Source: Pseudomonas crudilactis (GTDB lineage Bacteria > Pseudomonadota > Gammaproteobacteria > Pseudomonadales > Pseudomonadaceae). From it: 64,000 nt of DNA. The notes under the pieces are model-generated. The model did no database searches. It was not told where the DNA came from and saw only the letters and a program-made list of their open reading frames with translations. Location: positions 1-64,000 of the forward strand of contig NZ_WXVV01000029.1 in assembly GCF_013433315.1 (NCBI RefSeq), read 5' to 3'. Shown piece after piece: positions 34,346 to 44,205 of this stretch. A program made the translations under genes and the position numbers. How positions within the stretch are numbered: position 1 is the stretch's first letter; each line of letters opens with the position of its first letter.

Positions 34346-35287
34346 TTAACGGAACATCGCGCTGATCGATTCTTCATTGCTGATGCGGCGAACCGCTTCG
34401 GCAACAACCGGTGCGATATCCAGTTGACGGATACGTGCACAGGCCTGTGCTGCAGCGGACAGCGGGATGGTGTTAGTTACCACCAACTCGTCCAGCACGG
34501 AATTTTCGATATTCTCGATGGCCCGACCCGACAGCACAGGGTGTGTGCAGTAGGCAAAGACCTTGGCTGCGCCATGCTCTTTCAAGGCCTTGGCCGCGTG
34601 GCACAGAGTGCCGGCGGTATCGACCATGTCATCAACCAGAATACAGGTACGCCCTTCGACATCACCGATGATATGCATCACTTCAGAGTGATTGGCTTTC
34701 TCACGGCGTTTGTCGATGATCCCGAGGTCCACGCCCAGGGATTTGGCAACAGCACGTGCACGCACGACGCCGCCAATGTCCGGGGACACGATCATCAGGT
34801 TTTCGAAGCGCTGATCTTCAATGTCATCCACCAGAACCGGGGAGCCGTAGATGTTATCTACCGGAATATCGAAGAAACCCTGAATCTGGTCAGCATGCAG
34901 ATCAACCGTGAGAACACGGTCGATGCCGACTACGGTAAGCATGTCAGCAACGACTTTCGCGCTGATAGCCACACGTGCGGAACGCGGACGGCGATCCTGA
35001 CGGGCATAACCAAAATAAGGAATAACAGCAGTGATACGAGTAGCCGAGGAGCGGCGGAAGGCATCAGCCATCACTACCAGTTCCATCAGGTTATCGTTGG
35101 TCGGAGCGCAAGTCGGCTGAATAATGAAAACGTCTTTACCGCGAACGTTTTCATTGATCTCGGCAGTAATTTCGCCGTCGGAGAACTTACCGACAGAGAT
35201 GTCACCGAGAGGGATATGCAGCTGACGTACAACACGCCGAGCCAGATCGGGGTTAGCGTTCCCCGTAAAGACCATCATCTTGGACAC
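34346..35287 (-). CDS. prs: Ribose-phosphate pyrophosphokinase
   Basis: Prs makes PRPP from ribose 5-phosphate and ATP for purine, pyrimidine, His, Trp and NAD synthesis. The 313-residue protein has the family start (MVFTGNANPDLARRV), the ATP flexible-loop region YGYARQDRRPRSA-like (FGYARQDRRPRS), and the PRPP loop ILVDDMVDTAGTLC. It lies downstream of tRNA-Gln on the minus strand and ends at a strong terminator. Confidence 0.97.
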   Translation of the reverse strand: MSKMMVFTGNANPDLARRVVRQLHIPLGDISVGKFSDGEITAEINENVRGKDVFIIQPTCAPTNDNLMELVVMADAFRRSSATRITAVIPYFGYARQDRRPRSARVAISAKVVADMLTVVGIDRVLTVDLHADQIQGFFDIPVDNIYGSPVLVDDIEDQRFENLMIVSPDIGGVVRARAVAKSLGVDLGIIDKRREKANHSEVMHIIGDVEGRTCILVDDMVDTAGTLCHAAKALKEHGAAKVFAYCTHPVLSGRAIENIENSVLDELVVTNTIPLSAAAQACARIRQLDIAPVVAEAVRRISNEESISAMFR

Positions 35288-35332
35288 GCGCAGTACCTAG
35301 AGGCTGAGGGTAACCTGGATGAGTATAGAAAA

Positions 35333-35407
35333 TGGCAGGGGCGGCTGGATTCGAACCAACGCATGGCAGGATCAAAACCTGCTGCCTTACCGCTTGGCGA
35401 CGCCCCT
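35333..35407 (-). tRNA. tRNA-Gln (TTG)
   Basis: On the minus strand it reads AGGGGCGTCGCCAAGCGGTA at the 5' end, has anticodon TTG in a TTTTGAT loop, T-loop GGTTCGAATCC, and ends GCCCCTGCCA with CCA encoded. The acceptor stem closes as AGGGGC / GCCCCT. It sits only 36 bases after ispE and 45 before prs and may be cut from a longer transcript. Confidence 0.95.
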
Positions 35408-35443
35408 GTATCTGTTGCATCAAGTGCCGAGCACTTGGTTCCT

Positions 35444-36295
35444 TTAGAGCAGACTTTGCAACTTGCGGTGCAACATCGAAACGTTGCTGCCTTTGGCTAC
35501 AAACCCTGTAAGGGTCTCTGTCAGAAGGGCCGAGACTTTATCAGCTTCAGCTTTGCTTGGGAAGCCCCCAAACACACAACTTCCAGTTCCGGTGAGCTTT
35601 GCTTCGGTAAATTTACCTAACAAATCCAATGCGTTACGTACTTCTGGATAACGCCTTGCAACCACCGGCAAGCAGTCATTTCGACTGTTTCCCTCGGGAA
35701 CGGGGCGCACTTTAATGGGCGGCGTGTTACGTGTCAACAAAGGATCTGAAAAAATTTCTGCCGTACTTACAGAGACTTGCGGCACGAGCACCAGATACCA
35801 CGGTTCTTCGGGATCGACCGGGGTCAGTTTTTCGCCCACACCCTCGGCGAAAGCCGCATGGCCACGGACGAAAACCGGTACGTCGGCACCCAGGGATAAA
35901 CCCAGCGTGGCCAGGCGATCCTCGTCCCAGCCCAACTGCCACAAATGGTTCAGACCGAGCAAAGTCGTCGCCGCATTCGAACTGCCGCCACCGATACCGC
36001 CGCCCATGGGCAGCACTTTATCAATCCAGATATCGATGCCGAGCGAACAGCCAGACTGTTGCTGAAGCATTTTCGCCGCGCGCACGATCAGGTTGCTGTC
36101 ATGCGGCACGCCAGCGAATTCGGTGTGCAGTTGAATCACACCGTCATCACGCACGGCAAAAGTGATTTCATCGCCGTAATCGACAAACTGAAACAGCGTC
36201 TGCAACTCGTGATAACCGTCTTCACGGCGACCGAGAATGTGCAGCATCAGGTTGAGTTTGGCTGGCGAAGGCAGGGTCAGGCGTGCAGCGGTCAT
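35444..36295 (-). CDS. ispE: 4-diphosphocytidyl-2-C-methyl-D-erythritol kinase
   Basis: IspE is the ATP-dependent kinase of the MEP isoprenoid pathway. The 283-residue GHMP kinase has LPSPAKLNLMLHILGRREDG at the start with the substrate-binding lysine, the ATP loop PMGGGIGGGSSNAATTL (about 95-110), and the C-terminal LTGTGSCVFGGF motif. The start lies three bases after the lolB stop codon, so the two are co-translated. Confidence 0.97.
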   Translation of the reverse strand: MTAARLTLPSPAKLNLMLHILGRREDGYHELQTLFQFVDYGDEITFAVRDDGVIQLHTEFAGVPHDSNLIVRAAKMLQQQSGCSLGIDIWIDKVLPMGGGIGGGSSNAATTLLGLNHLWQLGWDEDRLATLGLSLGADVPVFVRGHAAFAEGVGEKLTPVDPEEPWYLVLVPQVSVSTAEIFSDPLLTRNTPPIKVRPVPEGNSRNDCLPVVARRYPEVRNALDLLGKFTEAKLTGTGSCVFGGFPSKAEADKVSALLTETLTGFVAKGSNVSMLHRKLQSLL

Positions 36296-36298
36296 GCG

Positions 36299-36916
36299 TT
36301 ATTGCCCCAACTTGCGCGGTTGCCAGGTCTTGATCACCAGCGTTACGTCCAGGTCAGTGCCGTGCAGCTTGATGCGTTCCGGCAACCAGTAACCGTTCTG
36401 TTCGGTGTAAGCGGTGTATTCGACTTTCCAGCCATCCTGTTCCAGGTTGGCCAGACGGCTGTCGGCGTCCAGGTTCAGGCGACTTTTGCTGTCCGGAGCG
36501 GGCAGGCCACGTACCCACCAGGCCAGATTCGACACGGGCAGTTTCCAGCCAAGCTGTTCTTCGAGCAGGGCTTCCGGGGACTGCGATTCATAGCGGCCCT
36601 GATTGGCGACTTCCAGCGAGACCTTGCCCGGACGCCCGGTCAGTCGCGCGGCGCCGCGACCCAGCGGGCCGGACAAGCGGATGTCGTAGTAATCCTGACG
36701 TTGCAGCCAGAACAGCGTGCCGCTACCGGAATCTTTCGGTGCGCGGATGCCGATCTTGCCGTCGATCTGCCAGCCATCGAGGCCAGTCAGCTGTTGTTTG
36801 TTCGCGGCCCATTGAGCCGGACTGCCGTGGCCCTCGACCGATTCACGAGTGCCAAAACCCGAGCAGCCAGCGAGCAGGGCGATGAAGCTGAAAACAATAA
36901 CGTGGCGCAAAAACAT
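36299..36916 (-). CDS. lolB: Outer-membrane lipoprotein receptor LolB
   Basis: LolB takes lipoproteins from LolA and inserts them into the outer membrane. The 205-residue precursor has a lipoprotein signal with lipobox LLAGC (Cys18). The mature half-barrel shows GWQIDGKIGIRAPKDSG and the hydrophobic loop region near ARLTGRPG. It sits between the TPR lipoprotein and ispE, four bases or fewer from each. Confidence 0.95.
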   Translation of the reverse strand: MFLRHVIVFSFIALLAGCSGFGTRESVEGHGSPAQWAANKQQLTGLDGWQIDGKIGIRAPKDSGSGTLFWLQRQDYYDIRLSGPLGRGAARLTGRPGKVSLEVANQGRYESQSPEALLEEQLGWKLPVSNLAWWVRGLPAPDSKSRLNLDADSRLANLEQDGWKVEYTAYTEQNGYWLPERIKLHGTDLDVTLVIKTWQPRKLGQ

Positions 36917-36919
36917 GAG

Positions 36920-38644
36920 TTAAAGAGTCTCGGATCCGGTCAGGCGCTTGATGGTGCTGCGCAGAATGGTGCTGTCGGGCTGATCCTTGAGGAACTTGCC
37001 CCAGATTTGTTTGGCTTCACGCTGGTTACCCTTGGTCCACAACACTTCGCCCAGGTGCGCGGCGACTTCGTGATCAGGGAAGCGCTCCAGCGCCTGACGC
37101 AGATATTTCTCGGCGTCATCCAGATTGCCCAAGCGGTAATTCACCCAGCCGAGGCTGTCGAGTACGGCCGGGTCTTCCGGGTTGATCTGGTGCGCCTGCT
37201 CGATCAGCGCTTTGGCTTCAGCGTAGCGAGTGGTGCGGTCGGACAGGGTGTAGCCCAAAGCGTTGAGCGCCATGGCGTTGTCCGGATCACGCTTGATGAT
37301 CAGGCGCAGGTCTTTTTCCATTTGCGCCAGGTCATTGCGTTTTTCCGCGAGCATGGCCCGGGTGTACAGCAGATTCAGATCGTCCGGGTATTGCAGCAAG
37401 GCTTGCTGCAATACTTTCCAGGCTTTGTCGTCCTGTTTATTGGCCGACAGGGTTTCCGATTCGATGAGGTACAACTGAATCGCGTAGTCCGGTTGTTCGT
37501 CGCGTTGAGCGGCGAGTTTGCTTTGCGCTTCAGCGGTCTTGCCGTTGTTCATCAGGATATCGGCCTGACGCAACTGCGCCGGCAGATAGTCGTTGCCCGG
37601 GCCGACCTGGGCGTATTCGATAAGGGCGCCTTGCGGGTCGTTGCGTTCTTCGGCAATGCGCCCCAGGTTCAGGTGCGCCGAATCGACGTGGCTTTCGCGA
37701 GCAATCAGGTCTTCCAGGTAACCCTTGGCCTCATCCCAGGCCTTGGCTTCCAGGCAGACCAATGCCAGCGAGTAACGCAGTTCGTCGTCTTCCGGGTATT
37801 GCTGCACAAGGCTGGAGAACTCGGCTTTGGCGTCGTCCATGCGATCCTGTTCGACCAGCATGCGCGCATAAGTCAGGCGCAGGCGTTTGTCGTCCGGGTA
37901 CTTCTTGATGCTTTTTTGCAGCAGAGGCAGTGCTTCGTCGCCACGGTTGAGAATTTGCAGCAGGCGTGCGCGCAGCAGAATCGGCGCGATCTCGCCGTCA
38001 TCCGGCGGATTGTCTTCGAGCAGGGTCAATGCGGCTTTGTTGTCGCCGTCCTGCTGCAAGAGCAGGGCCTTGCCGAAGATCAACTGGCTGTTATTCGGAT
38101 GGCGTTGCAACAACCGGTCAAAACTTTTCATCAGACCGTTGCGGGTTTCCTGATCGGTATCTGCCGCCGACAGCGCGAGGAAGTCGAAGTGAGTATCGCC
38201 CTTGCCCTGCAGAACCTTCTCCATATAGACCATCGAGTCGTCATAACGCCCGGCGCGCGCCAGTTGCACGGCGGCGGCGCGTTGCGCTTCGAGGTCGTCC
38301 GGGGCGTTTTTCGCCCAGATCAGCGCAGTATCAAGGGCCGGTTGATCGGCGCCCAGATATTCGGCGATACGGAACGCACGCTCGGACACACCCGGATCCT
38401 GGGTGTTGATGGCCTGGGTCACGTAGTTGTCCAGGGCAATGTCGAAACGATTGCGCTGGCCGGCGAGTTCGGCGCTCAACAGGCTGAAAACGGTTTCCTC
38501 GCTGAACGAGCTGTAAACCTTGGGCTTTTCAGGCGCGGGCGTGGTGTCTTCAACCGACGGCGTACCGTCCGGCGAAACGGGAGCCAAGGCCTGGCAGCCG
38601 CTGAGGAAGACAAAAGCGAGGAGCAACGCGGAAGATCTATTCAT
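36920..38644 (-). CDS. TPR-repeat lipoprotein
   Basis: The 574-residue precursor has lipobox FLSGC (Cys17) and then about a dozen tetratricopeptide helices, visible from recurring A..Y and LAR..G patterns, with the strongest near the C-terminus (NALGYTLSDRTTRYAEAKAL). It is the first gene of the lolB-ispE group and is the counterpart of PA4667 by position. TPR lipoproteins scaffold envelope assemblies; the partner is unknown. It is divergent from hemA, with 182 bases between. Confidence 0.88.
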   Translation of the reverse strand: MNRSSALLLAFVFLSGCQALAPVSPDGTPSVEDTTPAPEKPKVYSSFSEETVFSLLSAELAGQRNRFDIALDNYVTQAINTQDPGVSERAFRIAEYLGADQPALDTALIWAKNAPDDLEAQRAAAVQLARAGRYDDSMVYMEKVLQGKGDTHFDFLALSAADTDQETRNGLMKSFDRLLQRHPNNSQLIFGKALLLQQDGDNKAALTLLEDNPPDDGEIAPILLRARLLQILNRGDEALPLLQKSIKKYPDDKRLRLTYARMLVEQDRMDDAKAEFSSLVQQYPEDDELRYSLALVCLEAKAWDEAKGYLEDLIARESHVDSAHLNLGRIAEERNDPQGALIEYAQVGPGNDYLPAQLRQADILMNNGKTAEAQSKLAAQRDEQPDYAIQLYLIESETLSANKQDDKAWKVLQQALLQYPDDLNLLYTRAMLAEKRNDLAQMEKDLRLIIKRDPDNAMALNALGYTLSDRTTRYAEAKALIEQAHQINPEDPAVLDSLGWVNYRLGNLDDAEKYLRQALERFPDHEVAAHLGEVLWTKGNQREAKQIWGKFLKDQPDSTILRSTIKRLTGSETL

Positions 38645-38826
38645 ATAGGAAGAGGACGACTAACCTGCGGTCGGATCATCATGACACAAGCTTTCGGCCA
38701 AACATAACCGAGACTCAATTGTGCCCATTATAGGGGCTGACGATTGGGACAATAGTCAGCGGTAGTTGTTCTGAATCTTTCGAAGTAGGACAATTGCCGG
38801 CTTCACGTCACCATCAGCGACCTTGA

Positions 38827-40113
38827 ATGGCCTTCCTTGCACTCGGTATCAACCACAAGACTGCTTCAGTAGACGTCCGCGAGCGCGTGGCTTTTACGCC
38901 TGAACAGCTGGTGGAGGCCTTGCAGCAGCTCTGCCGACTGACCGACAGCCGCGAAGCCGCGATCCTCTCCACCTGCAATCGCAGTGAGCTTTATATAGAA
39001 CAGGATCAGCTTTCTGCCGATATCGTGCTGCGCTGGCTGGCCGACTATCACCATTTAAGCCTCGATGAGCTGCGCGCGAGTGCTTATGTGCATGAAGATG
39101 ATGCGGCAGTTCGTCACATGATGCGCGTCGCCTCCGGGCTCGACTCGCTGGTGCTGGGCGAGCCGCAGATTCTCGGTCAGATGAAATCGGCCTACGCCGT
39201 GGCCCGCGAGGCCGGCACCATCGGCCCGTTGTTGGGGCGACTGTTTCAGGCGACCTTCAATGCCGCCAAACAGGTGCGCACTGACACCGCGATCGGTGAA
39301 AACCCGGTATCAGTGGCGTTTGCTGCCGTCAGCCTGGCCAAACAGATTTTCAGTGATTTGCAACGCAGCCAGGCTCTGCTGATCGGCGCCGGCGAGACCA
39401 TTACGTTGGTCGCCCGCCATTTGCACGAGCTGGGGGTCAAGCGCATCGTCGTCGCCAACCGCACGCTGGAGCGCGCCAGTCTGCTGGCCGAACAGTTCGG
39501 CGCTCACGCGGTGCTGCTGTCGGACATCCCGGCAGAACTGGTGCGCAGCGATATCGTCATCAGTTCGACCGCCAGTCAGTTGCCGATTCTCGGCAAGGGC
39601 GCGGTCGAGAGTGCGCTGAAGCTGCGCAAGCACAAGCCGATCTTCATGGTCGACATCGCCGTTCCCAGGGATATCGAGCCGGAAGTCGGCGAGTTGGACG
39701 ACGTTTACCTTTATAGCGTCGACGATCTCCACGAAGTGGTCGCCGAAAACCTCAAAAGTCGACAGGGTGCAGCGCAGGCCGCTGAAGAGATGGTCTCGGT
39801 CGGCGCCGACGATTTCATGGTACGCCTGCGCGAGCTGGCGGCGGTCGATGTGCTCAAGGCCTATCGTCAACAGAGCGAACGCCTGCGGGACGAGGAGCTG
39901 CAAAAAGCCCTGCGCCTGCTGGCCAACGGCGGCAACGCCGAGGACGTGCTCGGGCAATTGGCCCGTGGCCTGACCAATAAACTGTTGCATGCGCCCAGCG
40001 TGCAATTGAAAAAGCTTTCTGCCGAAGGCCGCCTCGATGCGCTGGCCATGGCCCAGGAACTCTTTGCCCTTGAGGGCTCACCGGATAGCTTTTCGGATAA
40101 AAAACCGCAATGA
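38827..40113 (+). CDS. hemA: Glutamyl-tRNA reductase
   Basis: HemA reduces glutamyl-tRNA with NADPH to glutamate-1-semialdehyde, the first committed step of haem synthesis. The 428-residue protein shows LSTCNRSELY with the nucleophile at Cys50, the NADPH site LIGAGETITLVARHL, and the dimer helix at the C-terminus. The N-terminus MAFLALGINHKTA fits the haem-controlled degradation region known in enterobacteria. It overlaps prfA by four bases. Confidence 0.97.
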   Translation: MAFLALGINHKTASVDVRERVAFTPEQLVEALQQLCRLTDSREAAILSTCNRSELYIEQDQLSADIVLRWLADYHHLSLDELRASAYVHEDDAAVRHMMRVASGLDSLVLGEPQILGQMKSAYAVAREAGTIGPLLGRLFQATFNAAKQVRTDTAIGENPVSVAFAAVSLAKQIFSDLQRSQALLIGAGETITLVARHLHELGVKRIVVANRTLERASLLAEQFGAHAVLLSDIPAELVRSDIVISSTASQLPILGKGAVESALKLRKHKPIFMVDIAVPRDIEPEVGELDDVYLYSVDDLHEVVAENLKSRQGAAQAAEEMVSVGADDFMVRLRELAAVDVLKAYRQQSERLRDEELQKALRLLANGGNAEDVLGQLARGLTNKLLHAPSVQLKKLSAEGRLDALAMAQELFALEGSPDSFSDKKPQ

Positions 40114-41192
40114 AAGCGTCACTGCTCAACAAGCTGGATGTCCTCCAGGACCGTTTCGAGGAACTGACCGCGCTGCTCGGCGACGGTGAAGTCATTGCCG
40201 ATCAGACCAGGTTCCGTGCTTATTCCAAGGAATACGCCGAACTCGAACCGGTCGTGCACGCCTATAAAAAGCTGCTCGGCGTACAAAGCGATCTTGTAGG
40301 CGCTCAGGCGCTGCTCAAGGACAACGACCCGGACATGCGTGAAATGGCCGTGGAAGAAGTTCGCGAAGCCAAGGAGTTGCTGATCACTCTGGAAGACGAT
40401 CTGCAGCGCATGTTGCTGCCCAAGGATCCGAATGACGGGCGCAACGTCTATCTCGAAATCCGTGCCGGCACCGGTGGCGACGAGGCGGCGATTTTTTCCG
40501 GCGACCTGTTCCGCATGTACTCGCGTTACGCCGAACGTCGTGGCTGGCGTGTGGAGATTCTTTCGGCAAACGAAGGCGAACACGGTGGCTATAAAGAAGT
40601 CATCGCGCGCATTGAAGGCGACAACGTTTACGGCAAACTGAAATTCGAATCAGGCGCGCACCGCGTACAACGCGTACCCGCCACCGAATCCCAGGGCCGC
40701 ATCCACACGTCGGCCTGCACCGTGGCGGTGTTGCCCGAGCCGGACGAGCGCGAAGCCATCGAGATCAACCCGGCGGATTTGCGCGTCGACACTTACCGCT
40801 CTTCCGGGGCCGGTGGCCAGCACGTCAACACCACCGACTCGGCGATCCGCATCACGCACATACCGACCGGCACCGTGGTTGAGTGTCAGGAAGAACGTTC
40901 CCAGCACAAGAACCGTGCCCGGGCGATGGCGTGGCTGGCGGCTAAACTCAACGATCAGCAAACCGCAGCGGCGGCCAACGCGATCGCCAGCGAGCGTAAA
41001 TTGCTGGTCGGCTCGGGCGACCGTTCCGAACGCATTCGCACCTACAACTATGCCCAGGGCCGGGTCACCGACCATCGCGTCAACCTGACCCTGTACTCGC
41101 TGGATGAAATCCTCGCCGGTGGCGTTGAAGCGGTGATCGAGCCGTTGTTGGCCGAATACCAGGCTGACCAACTCGCCGCGATAGGTGAATAA
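40110..41192 (+). CDS. prfA: Peptide chain release factor 1
   Basis: RF1 ends translation at UAA and UAG. The 360-residue protein has the PAT codon-recognition tripeptide (190-192) and the GGQ motif (235-237) in SSGAGGQHVNTTDSA; the Gln is methylated by the next gene product, PrmC. Start and stop overlap or touch the neighbours (ATGA with hemA; prmC begins at the next base). Confidence 0.98.
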   Translation: MKASLLNKLDVLQDRFEELTALLGDGEVIADQTRFRAYSKEYAELEPVVHAYKKLLGVQSDLVGAQALLKDNDPDMREMAVEEVREAKELLITLEDDLQRMLLPKDPNDGRNVYLEIRAGTGGDEAAIFSGDLFRMYSRYAERRGWRVEILSANEGEHGGYKEVIARIEGDNVYGKLKFESGAHRVQRVPATESQGRIHTSACTVAVLPEPDEREAIEINPADLRVDTYRSSGAGGQHVNTTDSAIRITHIPTGTVVECQEERSQHKNRARAMAWLAAKLNDQQTAAAANAIASERKLLVGSGDRSERIRTYNYAQGRVTDHRVNLTLYSLDEILAGGVEAVIEPLLAEYQADQLAAIGE

Positions 41193-42023
41193 ATGACCAT
41201 CATTGCCAGCCTGTTGCGCGCCGCCGAACTGCCGGACTCGCCCACCGCGCGTCTGGACGCCGAATTGCTCCTTGCCGCCGCATTGGGCAAGTCGCGCAGC
41301 TTCCTGCATACGTGGCCCGAGCGCATCGTGCCGAGTGAAGCGGCGCTGACCTTTGCCGAGTACCTGCAACGCCGCCGTGGCGGTGAGCCGGTGGCCTACA
41401 TTCTCGGTCAGCAGGGTTTCTGGAAACTCGATCTGGAAGTCGCACCGCACACACTGATCCCGCGCCCGGACACGGAACTGTTGGTGGAAGCAGCGCTGGA
41501 ATTGCTCCCCGCGACCCCGGCGAAAGTGCTCGACCTTGGCACCGGTAGCGGTGCGATTGCCCTGGCCTTGGCCAGCGAACGTCCGGCGTGGAAAGTCACG
41601 GCGGTGGATCGCGTGCTTGAAGCCGTGGCATTGGCCGAACGCAATCGCCAGCGACTGCATCTGAACAACGCCACGGTGCTGAGCAGCCATTGGTTCAGCG
41701 CGCTTGAAGGTCAGCGTTTCCAGTTGATCATCAGCAATCCGCCGTACATTGCCGCCACCGACCCGCATCTGGTCGAGGGCGATGTGCGCTTCGAACCGGC
41801 CAGCGCGCTGGTTGCTGGTGAGGACGGGCTCGACGATCTGCGCTTGATCGTCGATCAGGCCCCGGCTCATCTGGAGGCCGCTGGCTGGCTGATGCTCGAG
41901 CACGGCTATGATCAAGCCGAAGCCGTACGCGATCTGCTGCTGACGCGCGGTTTCGAAGAAGTCCACAGCCGCACCGATCTGGGCGGTCATCAACGCATCA
42001 GTCTGGGGCGCCTGCCGTGCTGA
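41193..42023 (+). CDS. prmC: Release factor glutamine methyltransferase
   Basis: PrmC methylates the GGQ glutamine of RF1 and RF2 with S-adenosylmethionine. The 276-residue protein has VLDLGTGSGAIALALASERP (SAM loop) and the ISNPPYIAATDPHL motif that binds the glutamine. It follows prfA without a gap, the classical order, and overlaps moeB by seven bases. Confidence 0.97.
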   Translation: MTIIASLLRAAELPDSPTARLDAELLLAAALGKSRSFLHTWPERIVPSEAALTFAEYLQRRRGGEPVAYILGQQGFWKLDLEVAPHTLIPRPDTELLVEAALELLPATPAKVLDLGTGSGAIALALASERPAWKVTAVDRVLEAVALAERNRQRLHLNNATVLSSHWFSALEGQRFQLIISNPPYIAATDPHLVEGDVRFEPASALVAGEDGLDDLRLIVDQAPAHLEAAGWLMLEHGYDQAEAVRDLLLTRGFEEVHSRTDLGGHQRISLGRLPC

Positions 42024-42772
42024 ATGATCAGGAATTGCTGCGCTACAGCCGGCAGATTCTGCTGCAACACATCGACATCGACGGGCAGCTGAAGCTCAAG
42101 GCCAGTCGTGTACTGATCGTTGGCCTCGGCGGACTCGGTGCGCCGGTTGCGCTGTACCTCGCAGCGGCGGGTGTCGGTGAGTTGCACTTGGCGGATTTCG
42201 ACACGGTCGATCTGACCAACCTGCAACGCCAGATCATTCACGACACCGACAGCGTCGGCATGAGCAAGGTCGACTCGGCGCTCAAGCGTTTGACGGCGAT
42301 CAATCCAGAAATCCAACTGATCGCCCACCGTCAGGCACTGGACGAGGATTCCCTTGCTGCTGCCGTGGCGGCGGTGGATCTGGTGCTCGACTGTTCCGAT
42401 AATTTCTCCACCCGCGAAGCCGTCAACGCTGCGTGCGTAGCTGCGTGCAAACCGTTGGTCAGCGGCGCGGCGATTCGACTCGAAGGGCAGTTGTCGGTGT
42501 TCGACCCGCGTCGAGCCGAGAGCCCTTGCTACCACTGTTTATACGGGCACGGCAGCGAAGCCGAACTGACCTGCAGCGAAGCGGGTGTGGTCGGGCCGCT
42601 GGTCGGTCTGGTCGGCAGCCTTCAGGCACTGGAGGCCTTGAAGGTGCTGGTCGGTTTCGGCGAACCGCTGGTGGGCCGTTTGCTGTTGATCGATGCCCTC
42701 GGCTCGCGTTTCCGTGAGTTGCGCGTCAAGCGTGATCCAGGTTGCAGCGTCTGTGGCTCGCGCCATGCGTGA
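42017..42772 (+). CDS. moeB: MoeB/ThiF-family adenylyltransferase
   Basis: The 251-residue E1-like enzyme activates the C-terminus of a small ubiquitin-like sulfur carrier, most likely MoaD for molybdopterin. It shows VGLGGLGAPVALYLAAAGVG, the ATP-site DLTNLQRQIIH, and two CxxC pairs (CYHC and CSVC) for zinc. The start is a GTG at 42017, inside prmC. ThiF is an alternative, but position and length favour MoeB. Confidence 0.9.
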   Translation: MLNDQELLRYSRQILLQHIDIDGQLKLKASRVLIVGLGGLGAPVALYLAAAGVGELHLADFDTVDLTNLQRQIIHDTDSVGMSKVDSALKRLTAINPEIQLIAHRQALDEDSLAAAVAAVDLVLDCSDNFSTREAVNAACVAACKPLVSGAAIRLEGQLSVFDPRRAESPCYHCLYGHGSEAELTCSEAGVVGPLVGLVGSLQALEALKVLVGFGEPLVGRLLLIDALGSRFRELRVKRDPGCSVCGSRHA

Positions 42773-43556
42773 AGCGCCGATCGGCGTGTTCGACTCCGGT
42801 GTCGGCGGCCTGTCGGTGCTGGCGGAAATCCAGCGTTTGCTGCCCAATGAAACATTGCTCTATGTCGCCGATTGCGGGCACATTCCCTACGGCGAGAAAA
42901 CTCCGGAATTCATTCGCCAGCGCTGCAGCGTGATGGCCGGTTTTTTCCGTGAGCAGGGTGCCAAGGCGTTGGTGCTGGCCTGCAATACGGCCACGGTTGC
43001 CGGGGTCGCCGATTTACGACGGGATTTCCCCGACTGGCCGATTGTCGGCATGGAGCCTGCGGTCAAACCAGCGGCGGCCGCGACCCGCAGCGGTGTGGTC
43101 GGCGTGCTCGCCACCACCGGCACGTTGCAGAGCGCCAAATTCGCTGCGCTGCTTGATCGTTTTGCCACTGACGTGCGTGTGATTACTCAGCCATGTCCCG
43201 GTCTGGTCGAGCTGATTGAGAGCGGCGATCTGCACAGCGCGCAGTTGCTTCAGTTGCTGCAAGGTTATGTCGAGCCACTGTTGGCCAGCGGCTGTGACAC
43301 GATCATTCTGGGCTGCACCCACTATCCCTTTCTCAAGCCGATGCTCAAATCGATGATCCCTGCGGACATCAGTCTGATCGATACCGGTGCTGCTGTAGCG
43401 CGGCAACTTCAGCGGCTTTTGGCGGAGCGCGATTTGCTCGCTGCCGGCCCGAACCAGCCGGTCAGATTCTGGACCAGCGCCGATCCTGAGTACTTTAAAA
43501 ACATCCTGCCACTGCTCGGACAAAACGCTGGTGAAGTGCAAAACTTCGACTTGTAA
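42765..43556 (+). CDS. murI: Glutamate racemase
   Basis: MurI supplies D-glutamate for peptidoglycan. The start at 42765 (MREAPIGVFDSGVGGLS) gives 263 residues; the 24 residues before it are out of family. Catalytic cysteines are in LACNTATV and GCTHYPF, with aspartate in FDSGVGG. It overlaps moeB by eight bases and ends the hemA operon. Confidence 0.96.
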   Translation: MREAPIGVFDSGVGGLSVLAEIQRLLPNETLLYVADCGHIPYGEKTPEFIRQRCSVMAGFFREQGAKALVLACNTATVAGVADLRRDFPDWPIVGMEPAVKPAAAATRSGVVGVLATTGTLQSAKFAALLDRFATDVRVITQPCPGLVELIESGDLHSAQLLQLLQGYVEPLLASGCDTIILGCTHYPFLKPMLKSMIPADISLIDTGAAVARQLQRLLAERDLLAAGPNQPVRFWTSADPEYFKNILPLLGQNAGEVQNFDL

Positions 43557-43668
43557 AAAAATTGTGAAATAACTAAAAAATCAGCTGAACTTCTAAGCAG
43601 GCGCCAGCTTCTATAGCGAAGAGTTATCGAGAAAACCAAACGATCGTTCCGGTAAAGGAAGTTTCAAC

Positions 43669-44187
43669 GTGAAGCGACTATTCTGCTTGGCCGCGATTGC
43701 GGCCGCACTGATGGGGCAAAGTTTTACTGCACAAGCGGCAGGTGTTGAGTTTGCGGTGGGGGCCACCAGCGATTCGACCATGACGTACCGCCTGGGCATG
43801 AATTTCGATTGGGACAAGAGCTGGCTGCAGAGTGATGTCGGTCGCCTGACCGGTTACTGGAGCGGAGCCTACACTTACTGGGAAGGCGACAAGACCTCCA
43901 GTAACAACAGCCTGTCGTTCTCGCCGGTCTTTGTTTACGAATTTGCCGGTCAATCGGTCAAACCGTATGTGGAGGCGGGGATTGGCGTCGCGGCGTTCTC
44001 CAATACCAAGTACGAATCCAATAATCTCGGCGGCTCTTTTCAGTTTGAAGACCGCTTCGGTTTTGGTCTGCGTTTCAATGGCGGGCATGAAGTCGGAATT
44101 CGTGCGACGCACTATTCCAACGCCGGCCTGGCCAGTGACAACGACGGGGTAGAAAGTTACTCGCTGCATTACACAATGCCGTTGTAA
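43669..44187 (+). CDS. pagL: PagL-like lipid A 3-O-deacylase (acyloxyacyl hydrolase)
   Basis: PagL is an outer-membrane beta-barrel esterase that removes a 3-O acyl chain from lipid A. The 172-residue precursor starts with GTG at 43669 (AAGGAAG upstream) and has a signal peptide ending AQA. The last strands carry THYSNAGL with the catalytic His and Ser and a Glu soon after (GVESYSLHY). The protein ends MPL and not in the aromatic residue usual for outer-membrane barrels. P. aeruginosa has PagL at the same place, as I recall. It is followed by a REP pair. Confidence 0.85.
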   Translation: MKRLFCLAAIAAALMGQSFTAQAAGVEFAVGATSDSTMTYRLGMNFDWDKSWLQSDVGRLTGYWSGAYTYWEGDKTSSNNSLSFSPVFVYEFAGQSVKPYVEAGIGVAAFSNTKYESNNLGGSFQFEDRFGFGLRFNGGHEVGIRATHYSNAGLASDNDGVESYSLHYTMPL

Positions 44188-44205
44188 CGGATACACGCCT
44201 CACCC

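Noticed and set aside
35945..38707. A 920-codon open frame on the plus strand
   Set aside because: It is antisense to ispE, lolB and the TPR lipoprotein gene; the product is a low-complexity shadow.
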